Positions 7,111 through 16,363 of a stretch of 64,000 nt of DNA are shown piece after piece. Made by a program: the position numbers and the translations under genes. Location of the stretch: NCBI RefSeq assembly GCF_003097355.1, contig NZ_PYUI01000021.1:1-64000 (forward strand), written 5' to 3'. The stretch comes from Arthrobacter sp. H-02-3. Lineage in GTDB: Bacteria > Actinomycetota > Actinomycetes > Actinomycetales > Micrococcaceae. How positions within the stretch are numbered: position 1 is the stretch's first letter; each line of letters begins with the position of its first letter. The notes beneath the pieces are model-generated. The model was not told the DNA's origin. It searched no databases and saw only the letters and a list, made by a program, of their open reading frames with translations.

Positions 7111-9735
7111 CCCAAGCATGGTGGCCAGGTACGGCGCCGTCCGGCTCGTCCCGGAGCGCGCGACGGCGGCGGGCGTCCCGGTTGCCACGATCTGACCGCC
7201 GGCGTCGCCGCCAGCCGGGCCCAGATCGATCACCCAGTCCGCGGCCGCCACCACATCCATGTCGTGCTCGACCACGATGACGGTGTTGCCGGCGTCCACG
7301 AGCCGGTGAAGTTGGGCCATGAGCAGTTGGACATCGGCCGGGTGCAGGCCGGTGGTGGGCTCGTCCAGCAGGTAAAGGGAGTGGCCGCGCTGGGCCCGCT
7401 GCAGTTCGGTGGCGAGCTTGATGCGCTGGGCCTCCCCGCCGGAGAGCTCGGTGGCCGGCTGGCCGAGGCGCAGATAGCCCAGGCCCACCTCGCGCAGCGT
7501 CTCCAGGCTGCGTGCCGCCGCCGGTACCCCGGCGAGGAACTCCGCGGCGGCGTTGACGGTCATGCCCAGTACCTCGGCGACGTTCTTGCCGCGGTAGGTG
7601 ACCTCGAGGGTCTCCGGGTTGTAGCGCGAGCCGTGGCATTCGGGGCACGGACCGTAACTGCCGGGCAGGAACAAGAGTTCCACGGCCACAAAGCCTTCAC
7701 CCTGGCAGGTCTCGCAACGGCCCCCGGCAACGTTGAAGGAGAAGCGTCCGGCGCCGAAGCCCCGGGCCCTGGCCTGGTCCGTGGCCGCAAATTCCTTGCG
7801 GACCGCGTCGAAGAGTCCGGTGTAGGTGGCGAGGTTCGAGCGCGGGGTACGGCCGATCGGCTTCTGGTCCACCTTGACCAGCCGGTCCAGCCGGTCCAGC
7901 CCGGTGACCGGGCCAACACTGAGCGGCTCGGCGGACTCGCCGGCCTCGGACTCCAGGTCCTCTGGGGCTTTCGCCGCTGCGTCGGCCTCTGGATGGAGCC
8001 GGGCGCCTACGACGTCGGCGAGGACCTGGCTGACCAGCGTGGACTTGCCGGAACCGGAGACGCCCGTGACTGCGGTTAGCACGCCCAGCGGGAAGTTGGC
8101 GTCGAGGTCGCGCAGGTTGTGCCTGCTGACGTCCCGCAGTTCCAGCCAGCCCGCGGCTTCCCGGCGGGCGCCGCCGCCGGCCGTGTCAGCGTCAGCCGGG
8201 CCGCCGTCGTCGTCCGTAGTACCAGCGCCGCCAGCGGAACCTGCCGAACCATCCGGGAATAGGAACGGCCGGGTAACCGACGCGTCCACCTCGGCGAGAC
8301 CGGCCACGGGACCGCTGTAGAGCACTTCGCCGCCGCCCTCACCGGCGCGCGGGCCCACATCCACCAGCCAGTCGGCGCGGCGGACAATGTCCATGTTGTG
8401 CTCCACTACGAACACCGAGTTGCCGGAAGACTTGAGCTGGTCCAGGACCGAGAGCAGGGGCTCGGCGTCGGCGGGGTGCAGCCCGGCGGAAGGCTCGTCC
8501 AGTACGTAAATCACGCCAAAAAGGCCGGAGCGGAGCTGGGTGGCGATCCGCAGCCGCTGCATTTCGCCGGGGGAGAGGGTGGGGGTGGAGCGGCCCAGGG
8601 CGAGGTAGCCCAGGCCGAGGTCCAGCAACACGGTGACGCGCTGCAGGAGGTCCCGGGTGATCGCGACGGCCACCTCGTTGCCCTCGGCGGAGGACTGCTT
8701 GCCGGGGGTCTGTTTGCGTGAGGCGGTCCCGGCCTGTGTGAGCTCGGTGGTGGGGCGGATGATGTCCGCCAGCTCCGTCATCGGGACCGCGTTGAGCTCG
8801 GCAATCGTGCGGCCCGCGAAGGTCACGGCCAGGGCGGCGGGCGTCAGGCCGCTGCCGCCACATCGCGGGCACGGGCCGGTTTCCATGAAGCGCAGCACCT
8901 TCTCACGCATCGTGGTGCTCTTGGAATCGGCCAGGGTGTGCAGCACGTAGCTCCTGGCGCTCCAGAACCGGCCCTTGTAGGGCTTGGCGACGCGGTCGCG
9001 CTGCGGCGTCACCTCCACCACGGGCTGTTCCTCGGTGAACAGGATCCAATCACGGTCCTTCCTGGACAGCTTCCGCCAAGGCGTGTCTACGTCGTAGCCC
9101 AGGTGGGTGAGGATGTCGCGCAGGTTCTTGCCCTGCCAGGCCCCGGGCCACGCGGCGATGGCGCCGTCGCGGATGGTGAGCGAAGGGTCCGGGACCAGGG
9201 AGGATTCGGTCACGGTGTGCGCGATCCCCAGGCCGTGGCACTCCGGGCAGGCGCCGGCCGCGGTGTTCGGCGAGAACGCGTCCGAGTCCAGCGGTGCGGC
9301 GCCGTCCGGGTAGCTGCCGGCGCGGGAGAAGAGCATGCGCAGCGAGTTGGACAGCGTGGTGAGCGTGCCCACGGTGGAGCGCGAACTCGGGGTGCCGCGG
9401 CGTTGTTGAAGCGCGACGGCGGGCGGCAGCCCGGTGATCATCTCCACCTTGGGGTTGTGCCCCTGCTGGATGAGCCGGCGGGCGTAAGGGGCCACGGATT
9501 CGAAGTAGCGGCGCTGGGCCTCGGCGTAGATGGTGCCGAAGGCGAGGGACGACTTGCCGGAGCCGGAGACGCCGGTGAAGGCGACGATCGCGTCGCGGGG
9601 CACATCCACATCCACGTTGCGCAGGTTGTTCTCCCGTGCGCCGCGCACCCGCACAAAACCGTCCGTGGGGCTCCCCGGAGCCAGATCCGGAACGATGGGG
9701 CCGGGCAGATCGGAAGCATGCTGTTTACTTTGCAT
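7105..9735 (-). CDS. UvrA-like excinuclease subunit (UvrA2/DrrC-type ABC ATPase)
   Basis: An 876-residue protein with two UvrA-type ABC modules. The first Walker A is GVSGSGKSSL near residue 45 and the second is GVSGSGKSTL near residue 565. ABC signature motifs are LSPGEMQRL and LSGGEAQRI, and Walker B segments are VIYVLDEPSAGLHP and LYLLDEPTTGLHP. Zinc-binding cysteines appear as CPECHGLG, CPRCGGSG, CETCQGEG and CPECHGS. It is shorter than canonical UvrA (about 940-950), which suggests a UvrA2-class paralogue used in DNA-damage or drug tolerance rather than the main repair UvrA; that subclass call is inference. The start ATG at 9735 opens on MQSKQHASD. The same frame stays open upstream, but that part is antisense to the adenine deaminase gene. 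Divergent from that gene. Confidence 0.9.
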   Translation of the reverse strand: MQSKQHASDLPGPIVPDLAPGSPTDGFVRVRGARENNLRNVDVDVPRDAIVAFTGVSGSGKSSLAFGTIYAEAQRRYFESVAPYARRLIQQGHNPKVEMITGLPPAVALQQRRGTPSSRSTVGTLTTLSNSLRMLFSRAGSYPDGAAPLDSDAFSPNTAAGACPECHGLGIAHTVTESSLVPDPSLTIRDGAIAAWPGAWQGKNLRDILTHLGYDVDTPWRKLSRKDRDWILFTEEQPVVEVTPQRDRVAKPYKGRFWSARSYVLHTLADSKSTTMREKVLRFMETGPCPRCGGSGLTPAALAVTFAGRTIAELNAVPMTELADIIRPTTELTQAGTASRKQTPGKQSSAEGNEVAVAITRDLLQRVTVLLDLGLGYLALGRSTPTLSPGEMQRLRIATQLRSGLFGVIYVLDEPSAGLHPADAEPLLSVLDQLKSSGNSVFVVEHNMDIVRRADWLVDVGPRAGEGGGEVLYSGPVAGLAEVDASVTRPFLFPDGSAGSAGGAGTTDDDGGPADADTAGGGARREAAGWLELRDVSRHNLRDLDANFPLGVLTAVTGVSGSGKSTLVSQVLADVVGARLHPEADAAAKAPEDLESEAGESAEPLSVGPVTGLDRLDRLVKVDQKPIGRTPRSNLATYTGLFDAVRKEFAATDQARARGFGAGRFSFNVAGGRCETCQGEGFVAVELLFLPGSYGPCPECHGSRYNPETLEVTYRGKNVAEVLGMTVNAAAEFLAGVPAAARSLETLREVGLGYLRLGQPATELSGGEAQRIKLATELQRAQRGHSLYLLDEPTTGLHPADVQLLMAQLHRLVDAGNTVIVVEHDMDVVAAADWVIDLGPAGGDAGGQIVATGTPAAVARSGTSRTAPYLATMLGG

Positions 9736-9813
9736 TGATTCGACTCTATCGGTGTCGGAGGGGTGCGGGCATATCGGTGCGGGCATATAGGAGCGCAGGC
9801 ATATCCTTACCGA

Positions 9814-10935
9814 ATGGAAACAAACGACGCCGGCACGGGCACCGGCACCGAAACCGCCGCCGGCACAGATGCGTCCGCTACCGGTCCTGACAGCGGCGAA
9901 GCCCCGGAACTCACCGAGGCCGCCGAACTTGCCGAGATCCCACAGGAAGCCCACGTACTTCCCGTCGCTGAACTGCACTTGCACATTGAGGGCACGCTCG
10001 AGCCGGAGCTGATCTTCGCGCTCGCCGAGCGCAACGGGATCCAGCTGCCTTATGCGGACCTGGACGAGTTGCGTTCCCGGTATGAGTTCACTGACCTGCA
10101 GTCCTTCCTGGACCTGTACTACGCCAACATGGCGGTGCTGCAGACCGAACAGGACTTCGCGGACATGACGCGGGCCTACTTGAGCCGGGCGGCGCTCGCC
10201 GGGGTGCGGCATGCCGAGATCATGCTGGACCCGCAGGCGCACCTGTCGCGCGGGGTATCGCTGGAGACATGTGTCAACGGCGTCGCCTCGGTACTGGCGG
10301 GATCCCAGGAGGAGTTCGGAATTTCCACCCTGCTGATCGCGGCCTTCCTGCGTGACCTCTCCGAGGACTCTGCCCTCGAGGTGCTGGAGCAGCTCCTCGA
10401 GTTGGACGCCCCGATTGCGGGCATCGGCCTGGATTCCGCCGAGGTGGGCAACCCGCCGGCGAAGTTCCAGCGGCTCTTCGCCCGGGCCAAGGACGCCGGC
10501 CTCCACCGGATCGCGCACGCCGGCGAGGAGGGGCCGCCGTCGTACATCATCGATGCGCTGGACCTGCTGGACGTGGAGCGAATCGATCACGGCATCCGGT
10601 GCATGGAAGACCCAGAACTCGTGGAACGGCTGGTTGACGAGCTCATGCCGCTGACCGTGTGCCCGCTATCCAACGTCCGGCTCCGCGCGGTGGACACCCT
10701 GGCCGAGCACCCGCTGCCTGCGATGCTCGCGGCGGGCCTGAACGTCAGCGTGAACTCGGATGATCCCGCGTATTTCGGCGGCTACGTGGACGACAACTTC
10801 GCCCAGCTGAAGTCGGTGATCGGCCTGTCCGAGTTTGACTGCGTCAGGATGGCCGCGAACTCAATCCGCTCCTCCTTCGCCAGCGACGAGCGCAAAGCCG
10901 AGCTGCTGGCCGAGCTGGCAGCGTCCGGCGTCTAA
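9814..10935 (+). CDS. Adenine deaminase, type 2 (adenosine deaminase superfamily)
   Basis: A 373-residue metal-dependent hydrolase. ELHLHIEGTLEPELIFALAERN gives the first zinc-binding His pair, HAGEEGPP holds a catalytic His-Ala-Gly-Glu, RIDHGIRC and CPLSN follow, and VNSDDPAYFGGYV carries the metal-binding Asp pair. The last motif, with AYFGGY, together with GLDSAEVGNPPAKFQRLF, distinguishes adenine deaminases of the Aah1/PA0148 type from true adenosine deaminases. The predicted reaction is therefore adenine to hypoxanthine plus ammonia in purine salvage. A low-complexity Thr/Ala/Gly N-terminal extension of about 50 residues precedes the domain. The ATG at 9814 (METNDAG) is preferred over the upstream in-frame start at 9763. 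Confidence 0.88.
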   Translation: METNDAGTGTGTETAAGTDASATGPDSGEAPELTEAAELAEIPQEAHVLPVAELHLHIEGTLEPELIFALAERNGIQLPYADLDELRSRYEFTDLQSFLDLYYANMAVLQTEQDFADMTRAYLSRAALAGVRHAEIMLDPQAHLSRGVSLETCVNGVASVLAGSQEEFGISTLLIAAFLRDLSEDSALEVLEQLLELDAPIAGIGLDSAEVGNPPAKFQRLFARAKDAGLHRIAHAGEEGPPSYIIDALDLLDVERIDHGIRCMEDPELVERLVDELMPLTVCPLSNVRLRAVDTLAEHPLPAMLAAGLNVSVNSDDPAYFGGYVDDNFAQLKSVIGLSEFDCVRMAANSIRSSFASDERKAELLAELAASGV

Positions 10936-10942
10936 CACCACG

Positions 10943-11003
10943 GTTGCCCTATCACTTATGGTCGCTAAAACGGCCGGATAGGAGCCATAAGTGATAGGGC
11001 AAC
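10943..11003. repeat. Long intergenic palindrome, 19-bp perfect arms (probable terminator, repeat family member)
   Basis: Perfect inverted repeat GTTGCCCTATCACTTATGG (10943-10961) with its complement at 10985-11003 around a 23-base loop, between two converging genes. The arm sequence closely resembles a second palindrome at 54844-54905, so this is a repeated intergenic element as well as a likely bidirectional terminator. Confidence 0.75.
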
Positions 11004-11014
11004 GGCGGTGGCGC

Positions 11015-11989
<975 letters not shown>

Positions 11990-12195
11990 GGAAATCTCCT
12001 CAAAAAGAACGGCGGGGGCGGCCTCCGGCACCTGATCCGGCACCGATCGGGCATCTGACAGGGCGGCCGGACGGCGCGCAGTGGGCAGACCGCCACTCTA
12101 GGCCCATCGGGCGAGCGGCACAACGGAACAGCGGCCGGCCCGGTTCACCCTCGCCGGAGGATGCGCCGGGCGGCGCCGAACGGCAGAGTGCACGT

Positions 12196-13929
12196 ATGAC
12201 GAAGACTGGACAGCGGCGCGTCGGATGGCTGCGCGGGGTGATGCCTGGGCTCGACGTCCCCGCCACGTACCAGAGAGAGTGGTTCGGCAAGGACATCATC
12301 GCCGGAGTCGTCCTGGCGACGTTGCTCGTTCCCCAGGGCATGGCCTATGCGGAGCTGGCAGGACTGCCGACGATCACCGGGCTGTACACCACCATCCTCT
12401 GCCTGCTCGCCTATGCGGTCTTCGGCCCGTCCCGCATCCTGGTGCTGGGACCGGACTCTGCGCTCGGTCCAATGATTGCCGCGACAGTCCTGCCGCTCAT
12501 CGCCTCCGACGGCGACCCGCAGAAGGCGGTGGCACTCGCGTCGATGCTCGCGCTCATGGTCGGCCTCATCATGGTCCTGGCGTCCGTGGCCAAGTTCGGC
12601 TTCATCGCCGACCTCATCTCCAAACCCACCATGATCGGCTACATGAACGGCCTCGCAATCACCATCCTGGTGGGCCAGCTTCCGAAGCTCTTCGGTTTCA
12701 AAGTGGACAGCGATACCTTCGTCGGTGACTTCGTCGGCTTTGTTCAGGGCGTGGCCAACGGCGAGACAGTGGTCGCGGCCGCAGCAGTCGGCATCGCTGG
12801 GATCGTGCTGATACTTGCCCTGCAGCAGTGGCTGCCGAAGGTCCCTGCCGTGCTCGTCATGGTGGTCCTTGCCATTGTGGCGACCACGGTCTTTGATCTG
12901 GCCAGCCGGGGCGTCTCCCTTGTCGGGGAACTCCCGCGAGGCTTCCCGCCGTTCACCATTCCCCGCGTGGAGCTCTCGGATATCGGACTGATGTTCGCCG
13001 GCGCCCTGGGCATTGCGCTGGTGTCCCTGACGGACACGATCTCGAATTCGTCGGCGTTCGCGGCACGCTCAGGCCAAGAAGTTCATGGCAACCAGGAGAT
13101 GATCGGCATCGGTGCCGCGAACCTGGCCGCGGGCTTCTTCCAGGGCTTTCCGGTGAGCACGAGCGGCTCCCGGACAGCGGTCGCGGAACGTTCCGGGGCC
13201 AAGACCCAGCTCACGGGTGTGACGGGTGCCGTGCTGGTGCTCCTCATGCTGGTGCTGCTTCCCGGGCTGTTCCGGAACCTGCCACAGCCGGCTCTGGCGG
13301 CCGTGGTGATCACGGCGTCCGTGTCTCTGGCCGACATCCCCGGCACCGTGCGTCTGTGGCGCCAAAGCAAGGCCGAATTCAGCTTGTCGCTTGCTGCCTT
13401 CCTCGGGGTTGCGTTCCTGGGTGTGCTGCCCGGCATCGGCATCGCCGTCGGGCTGTCCATTCTCAACATCTTCCGCCGGGCATGGTGGCCCTATGAGACG
13501 GTGATCGGGCGGGTTCCGGGATACGAGGGATTTCACGATGTGAACTTCCACCCCGACGCGAAGCATCTGCCCGGACTGGTGATCTACCGCTGGGACGCAC
13601 CGGTGTTCTTCGCCAACGTCAAACCATTCCGCGACAACATCCGTCAGTTGGCCCGGACCGAACCCAAGCCGCGGTGGATCCTGCTCGCGGCCGAACCGAT
13701 CACGGACGTGGACACCACCGCCGCGGACGTGCTGATCGAGCTGGACCGCGAACTCGACGCGCAGGGCACGTCCCTGGTGTTTGCCGAGCTCAAACACCGG
13801 GTCAAGGACAAGATCGAACTCTACGGGCTCAAACAGGAAATCGATCCGCACCACTTCTACCCCACCCTCGACGCTGCGGTGGCGGCTTACGTGGCTCTCA
13901 CGGGGGCTACGTGGAGCACGGAGGACTGA
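12196..13929 (+). CDS. SulP family anion permease with C-terminal STAS domain
   Basis: A 577-residue inner-membrane transporter. About 10-14 hydrophobic segments fill residues 30-430, including the SulP signature LLVPQGMAYAELAGLP and the NxxGSRTA-like AAGFFQGFPVSTSGSRTAV. The C-terminal STAS domain begins near GLVIYRWDAPVFFANV and runs to the end. SulP proteins import sulfate, bicarbonate or other anions by symport. No ABC sulfate genes or carbonic anhydrase are adjacent, so the ion is not assigned. The ATG at 12196 is the first start that matches family N-termini; the open frame upstream crosses the divergent reductase gene. Confidence 0.9.
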   Translation: MTKTGQRRVGWLRGVMPGLDVPATYQREWFGKDIIAGVVLATLLVPQGMAYAELAGLPTITGLYTTILCLLAYAVFGPSRILVLGPDSALGPMIAATVLPLIASDGDPQKAVALASMLALMVGLIMVLASVAKFGFIADLISKPTMIGYMNGLAITILVGQLPKLFGFKVDSDTFVGDFVGFVQGVANGETVVAAAAVGIAGIVLILALQQWLPKVPAVLVMVVLAIVATTVFDLASRGVSLVGELPRGFPPFTIPRVELSDIGLMFAGALGIALVSLTDTISNSSAFAARSGQEVHGNQEMIGIGAANLAAGFFQGFPVSTSGSRTAVAERSGAKTQLTGVTGAVLVLLMLVLLPGLFRNLPQPALAAVVITASVSLADIPGTVRLWRQSKAEFSLSLAAFLGVAFLGVLPGIGIAVGLSILNIFRRAWWPYETVIGRVPGYEGFHDVNFHPDAKHLPGLVIYRWDAPVFFANVKPFRDNIRQLARTEPKPRWILLAAEPITDVDTTAADVLIELDRELDAQGTSLVFAELKHRVKDKIELYGLKQEIDPHHFYPTLDAAVAAYVALTGATWSTED

Positions 13930-14106
13930 GCGGGGACTGACCCGCATTGCTTTGCTACTGGCGGGTACTGGTGAGTTGATCCCGCGCGCGCCCGGGTCGG
14001 CGCTGTCATAGTGGGTCACGACACATAGAGTTAACAGATCCCGCTCGCAAAAACCAACGTTTCCTTGGCAAAATGCAGGTGGATCAATTGCTTCTAAAGG
14101 AGACCC

Positions 14107-15036
14107 ATGGGCGCGAACACCGCGGAAAACACCAACCTTCGGCTAAAGGCCGTGCTGGATGTCCTGGCAGAGGAGGTATGGACCGGCGAAAAGCTGAACG
14201 CCGGAGCCGTCCTGGGCGAGGCCATCGTGCGGGTGCCCCTCAACGACCACGAACGTGAACTGCTGAGCGGCGGCATTCCCCGCGGCCACAAGACGCTGAC
14301 CTCCGCCACGGCCAAGCTGGTCAAGGCCGGCTGGCTGGTCAAGGGCCGCTCCGGTTGGTCCATCACCGACGACGGCCAGCGCGCCACGGTTGCTTTCGCC
14401 GAGCCCGGCGCCTTCGCCGAAGCGCTCGACGCCGGTACTCCGGTTCCGGCCGGCACCCCGCTGCCGTCTGCGCCGGCAGAAAAGCCCGCCGCGAAGACTC
14501 CGGCCAAGACTGCTGCGAAGGCCACAGCAAAGACCGCAGCGAAGGCCGAGAAGGCGCCGTCGACAGCCGGTAAGGTCGCTGACAAGGCCGCCAAGCTCGT
14601 CGAGGAGGCCGTTGCGCCCGTCGCCAAGGCGGTGCGGAAGCGCAAGCCCGCTGCCAAGGCCCCTGCGGCAGAAGCCCCGACGGCCGTTTCGGCAGCTCCG
14701 GCAGCAGAAGCACCGGCCGTCAGCACCGAAACCATTGACCAGCCGGAAGCCGTCGCGGTTGCCGGCGACTTCAACATCCTGCTGGGCGCGCCGGCCAATT
14801 GGGCGCCGCAGTATGACGAAGTCCAGATGGAACTGGACCTGGTGGACCAGCTGTGGAAGATCGCCGCGGACATTCCCGCCGGCTTCTACACCTTCAAGAT
14901 CGCCCTGAACCGCTCGTGGGACGAAAACTACGGCGCGTTCGGCACCTTCGACGGCCCCAACCACGAGGTCCACCACGACGGCGGCGTCCTGGTCATTCAG
15001 TACGACCACCGCACCCGGGACATCGTTCTGCGGTAG
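14107..15036 (+). CDS. Winged-helix / histone-H1-like linker / X25-like carbohydrate-binding fusion protein
   Basis: A 309-residue protein with three parts. Residues 1-100 look like a winged-helix DNA-binding domain (KLNAGAVLGEAIVRVPLNDHE, then TLTSATAKLVKAGWLVKGRSGW). Residues 110-205 form an Ala/Lys/Pro-rich tail with AAK and TAAKA repeats like histone H1. Residues 215-309 resemble the immunoglobulin-like X25/CBM domain seen in pullulanases (VAVAGDFNILLGAPANW, IPAGFYTFKIALNRSWDENYG). There is no signal peptide, so it should be cytoplasmic. A strong ribosome binding site (AAAGGAGA) precedes the ATG. Homologues are known to me only as hypothetical proteins or misannotated glycosidases; a role linking DNA or transcription to polysaccharide is speculative. 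Confidence 0.8.
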   Translation: MGANTAENTNLRLKAVLDVLAEEVWTGEKLNAGAVLGEAIVRVPLNDHERELLSGGIPRGHKTLTSATAKLVKAGWLVKGRSGWSITDDGQRATVAFAEPGAFAEALDAGTPVPAGTPLPSAPAEKPAAKTPAKTAAKATAKTAAKAEKAPSTAGKVADKAAKLVEEAVAPVAKAVRKRKPAAKAPAAEAPTAVSAAPAAEAPAVSTETIDQPEAVAVAGDFNILLGAPANWAPQYDEVQMELDLVDQLWKIAADIPAGFYTFKIALNRSWDENYGAFGTFDGPNHEVHHDGGVLVIQYDHRTRDIVLR

Positions 15037-15060
15037 GCCCTGACACCCAATCTCCCGACT

Positions 15061-15118
15061 GACGCGCAAATGACCCTTCGATGCCTGAATTCCGGCATCG
15101 AAGGGTCATTTGCGCGTC
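15061..15118. terminator. 25-bp perfect palindrome, terminator-like
   Basis: The arms at 15061-15085 and 15094-15118 are perfectly complementary over 25 bases around an 8-base loop (TGAATTCC). It lies just past the stop of the fusion gene and before a hydrolase on the same strand. It may terminate the upstream transcript. Such long perfect arms are also typical of dispersed intergenic repeats. Confidence 0.7.
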
Positions 15119-15179
15119 GCGGGCGGAATTGCGCATCCTGAGCCTGCCCTGGGACCCCGGACCGGCCTAGCATTGCCTC

Positions 15180-15974
15180 GTGGAGACCGTCGAGCTCGCG
15201 GGCCTGCGAATCCGGTACCAGCGTGCGGGCCAGGGGCCGCCGCTGGTCCTGCTGCACGGTGCTTACGAAGACAGCCGGATCTGGCGGCGGCAGCTCGACG
15301 CGCTCTCGGATGAATTCACGGTCTTCGCCTGGGACGCCCCCGGGTGCGGAGGCTCCGACGACCCGCCACCGGACTTCACCGGAAAGGACTTGGGCGACGC
15401 CCTGGCCGGATTTCTGCGCGAAGCAGTGCCCGGCAGGCCGCACGTCCTCGGACTGTCCATGGGCTCCGGCATTGCCCTGGAGCTCTACCGGACACACCCG
15501 TCAGTCCCTGCGTCGCTGCTGCTGGTCTCGGCGTACGCCGGCTGGGCGGGATCCCTGCCGCCCGAGGAAGTGGGGCGCCGCTACGCGCAGGTGCTGGCCG
15601 AACTTGAGAAGCCGCCGGAACAATTCATCCCCCTATGGCTGCCCACGTTGTTCACCGACCGTGCCGATCCCGCGGTGGTGCAAGAAGTCAGCGCCATCAT
15701 GGCCGACTTCCATCCCAGCGGCATGCGGGCACTCCTAAACGCGAACGCGCACGCCGACTATCGCGATGTCCTGCCAACCATAGAGGTGCCCACGCTGCTG
15801 CTGTACGGCACGGAGGACGTCCGCTCGCCGCTCAGCGTGGCCCGCGAAATGAACCAGCGGATCCCGGGCTCGACGCTCGTGACGATTCCCGACGTCGGAC
15901 ACATGGCCGCCGTCGAGGCGCCGGACGCCTTCAATAGGGAAGTGCGGAACTTCCTGCACGGGATTGCCGGGTGA
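15180..15974 (+). CDS. Alpha/beta-fold hydrolase
   Basis: A 264-residue hydrolase starting at a GTG. LVLLHGAYEDSRIW is the oxyanion-hole region, VFAWDAPGCGGSDDPP is the conserved D/GxGxSD segment, and the nucleophile elbow is GLSMGSG with Ser near residue 99. The acid is probably the Asp in YGTEDVRSP, and the His is in DVGHMAAVEAP. Substrate is unknown. There is no obvious ribosome binding site and the region just upstream is the large palindrome, so translation may be weak or the message leaderless. Confidence 0.85.
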   Translation: METVELAGLRIRYQRAGQGPPLVLLHGAYEDSRIWRRQLDALSDEFTVFAWDAPGCGGSDDPPPDFTGKDLGDALAGFLREAVPGRPHVLGLSMGSGIALELYRTHPSVPASLLLVSAYAGWAGSLPPEEVGRRYAQVLAELEKPPEQFIPLWLPTLFTDRADPAVVQEVSAIMADFHPSGMRALLNANAHADYRDVLPTIEVPTLLLYGTEDVRSPLSVAREMNQRIPGSTLVTIPDVGHMAAVEAPDAFNREVRNFLHGIAG

Positions 15975-15998
15975 GCCAGCCCGAAAGGTTGACGCCCG

Positions 15999-16047
15999 CT
16001 AGAATCGGGCGCCTCCGTTAGGACCGGGCGCCTCCGCTAGAACCGGG
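15999..16047. repeat. Short tandem repeat, 19-bp unit, about 2.6 copies
   Basis: Units CTAGAATCGGGCGCCTCCG (15999-16017), TTAGGACCGGGCGCCTCCG (16018-16036) and a partial third unit (16037-16047) run head to tail. The third unit contains the stop codon of the leftward proline-rich gene. Confidence 0.6.
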
Positions 16048-16303
16048 TTGGGTCCGGCCGCGGCGGCATCGGGCCTGGATCCGGAATCGGGAGGGGATTG
16101 GGCGTCGGGAACGGACCCGGTGCCGGTGATGGCGTGGGCGCCGGTCCTGGCATCGGCTCGGGCCCCGGCTCAGGCCCAGGAACCGGCGGCGGCGTGATCG
16201 GACCGGGTTCGGGCGGAAACGGATCCCCGGGCTCCGGCGGCGGCGTCGTGGGTCCCGGTTCCGGCGGAAACGGATCGGGTTCTGGTGTCGGAGGAATTGT
16301 CAT
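16037..16303 (-). CDS. Proline-rich low-complexity small protein
   Basis: An 88-residue protein made almost entirely of Pro, Gly, Glu, Asp and Thr (for example PEPDPFPPEPGP, repeated with variation). No signal peptide or membrane segment is present. GGGAG lies upstream of the ATG at 16303, and the gene follows the glucosidase gene on the same strand after 60 bases, so it may be cotranscribed. The composition could mark a flexible extended peptide. The strongly G/C-repetitive DNA also means the open frame could be maintained by composition alone, so reality as a gene is moderately uncertain. Confidence 0.5.
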   Translation of the reverse strand: MTIPPTPEPDPFPPEPGPTTPPPEPGDPFPPEPGPITPPPVPGPEPGPEPMPGPAPTPSPAPGPFPTPNPLPIPDPGPMPPRPDPTRF

Positions 16304-16363
16304 GTCAGGCTCCCTCAGTCTCTGCGGATGGTGTGTGTTGCGCCGGACTTCCGGTCCGGTGGT

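Noticed and set aside
9736..10590. Upstream extension of the uvrA-like frame to 10590
   Set aside because: It is antisense to the adenine deaminase gene and shows no UvrA homology; the homologous part begins at the ATG 9735.
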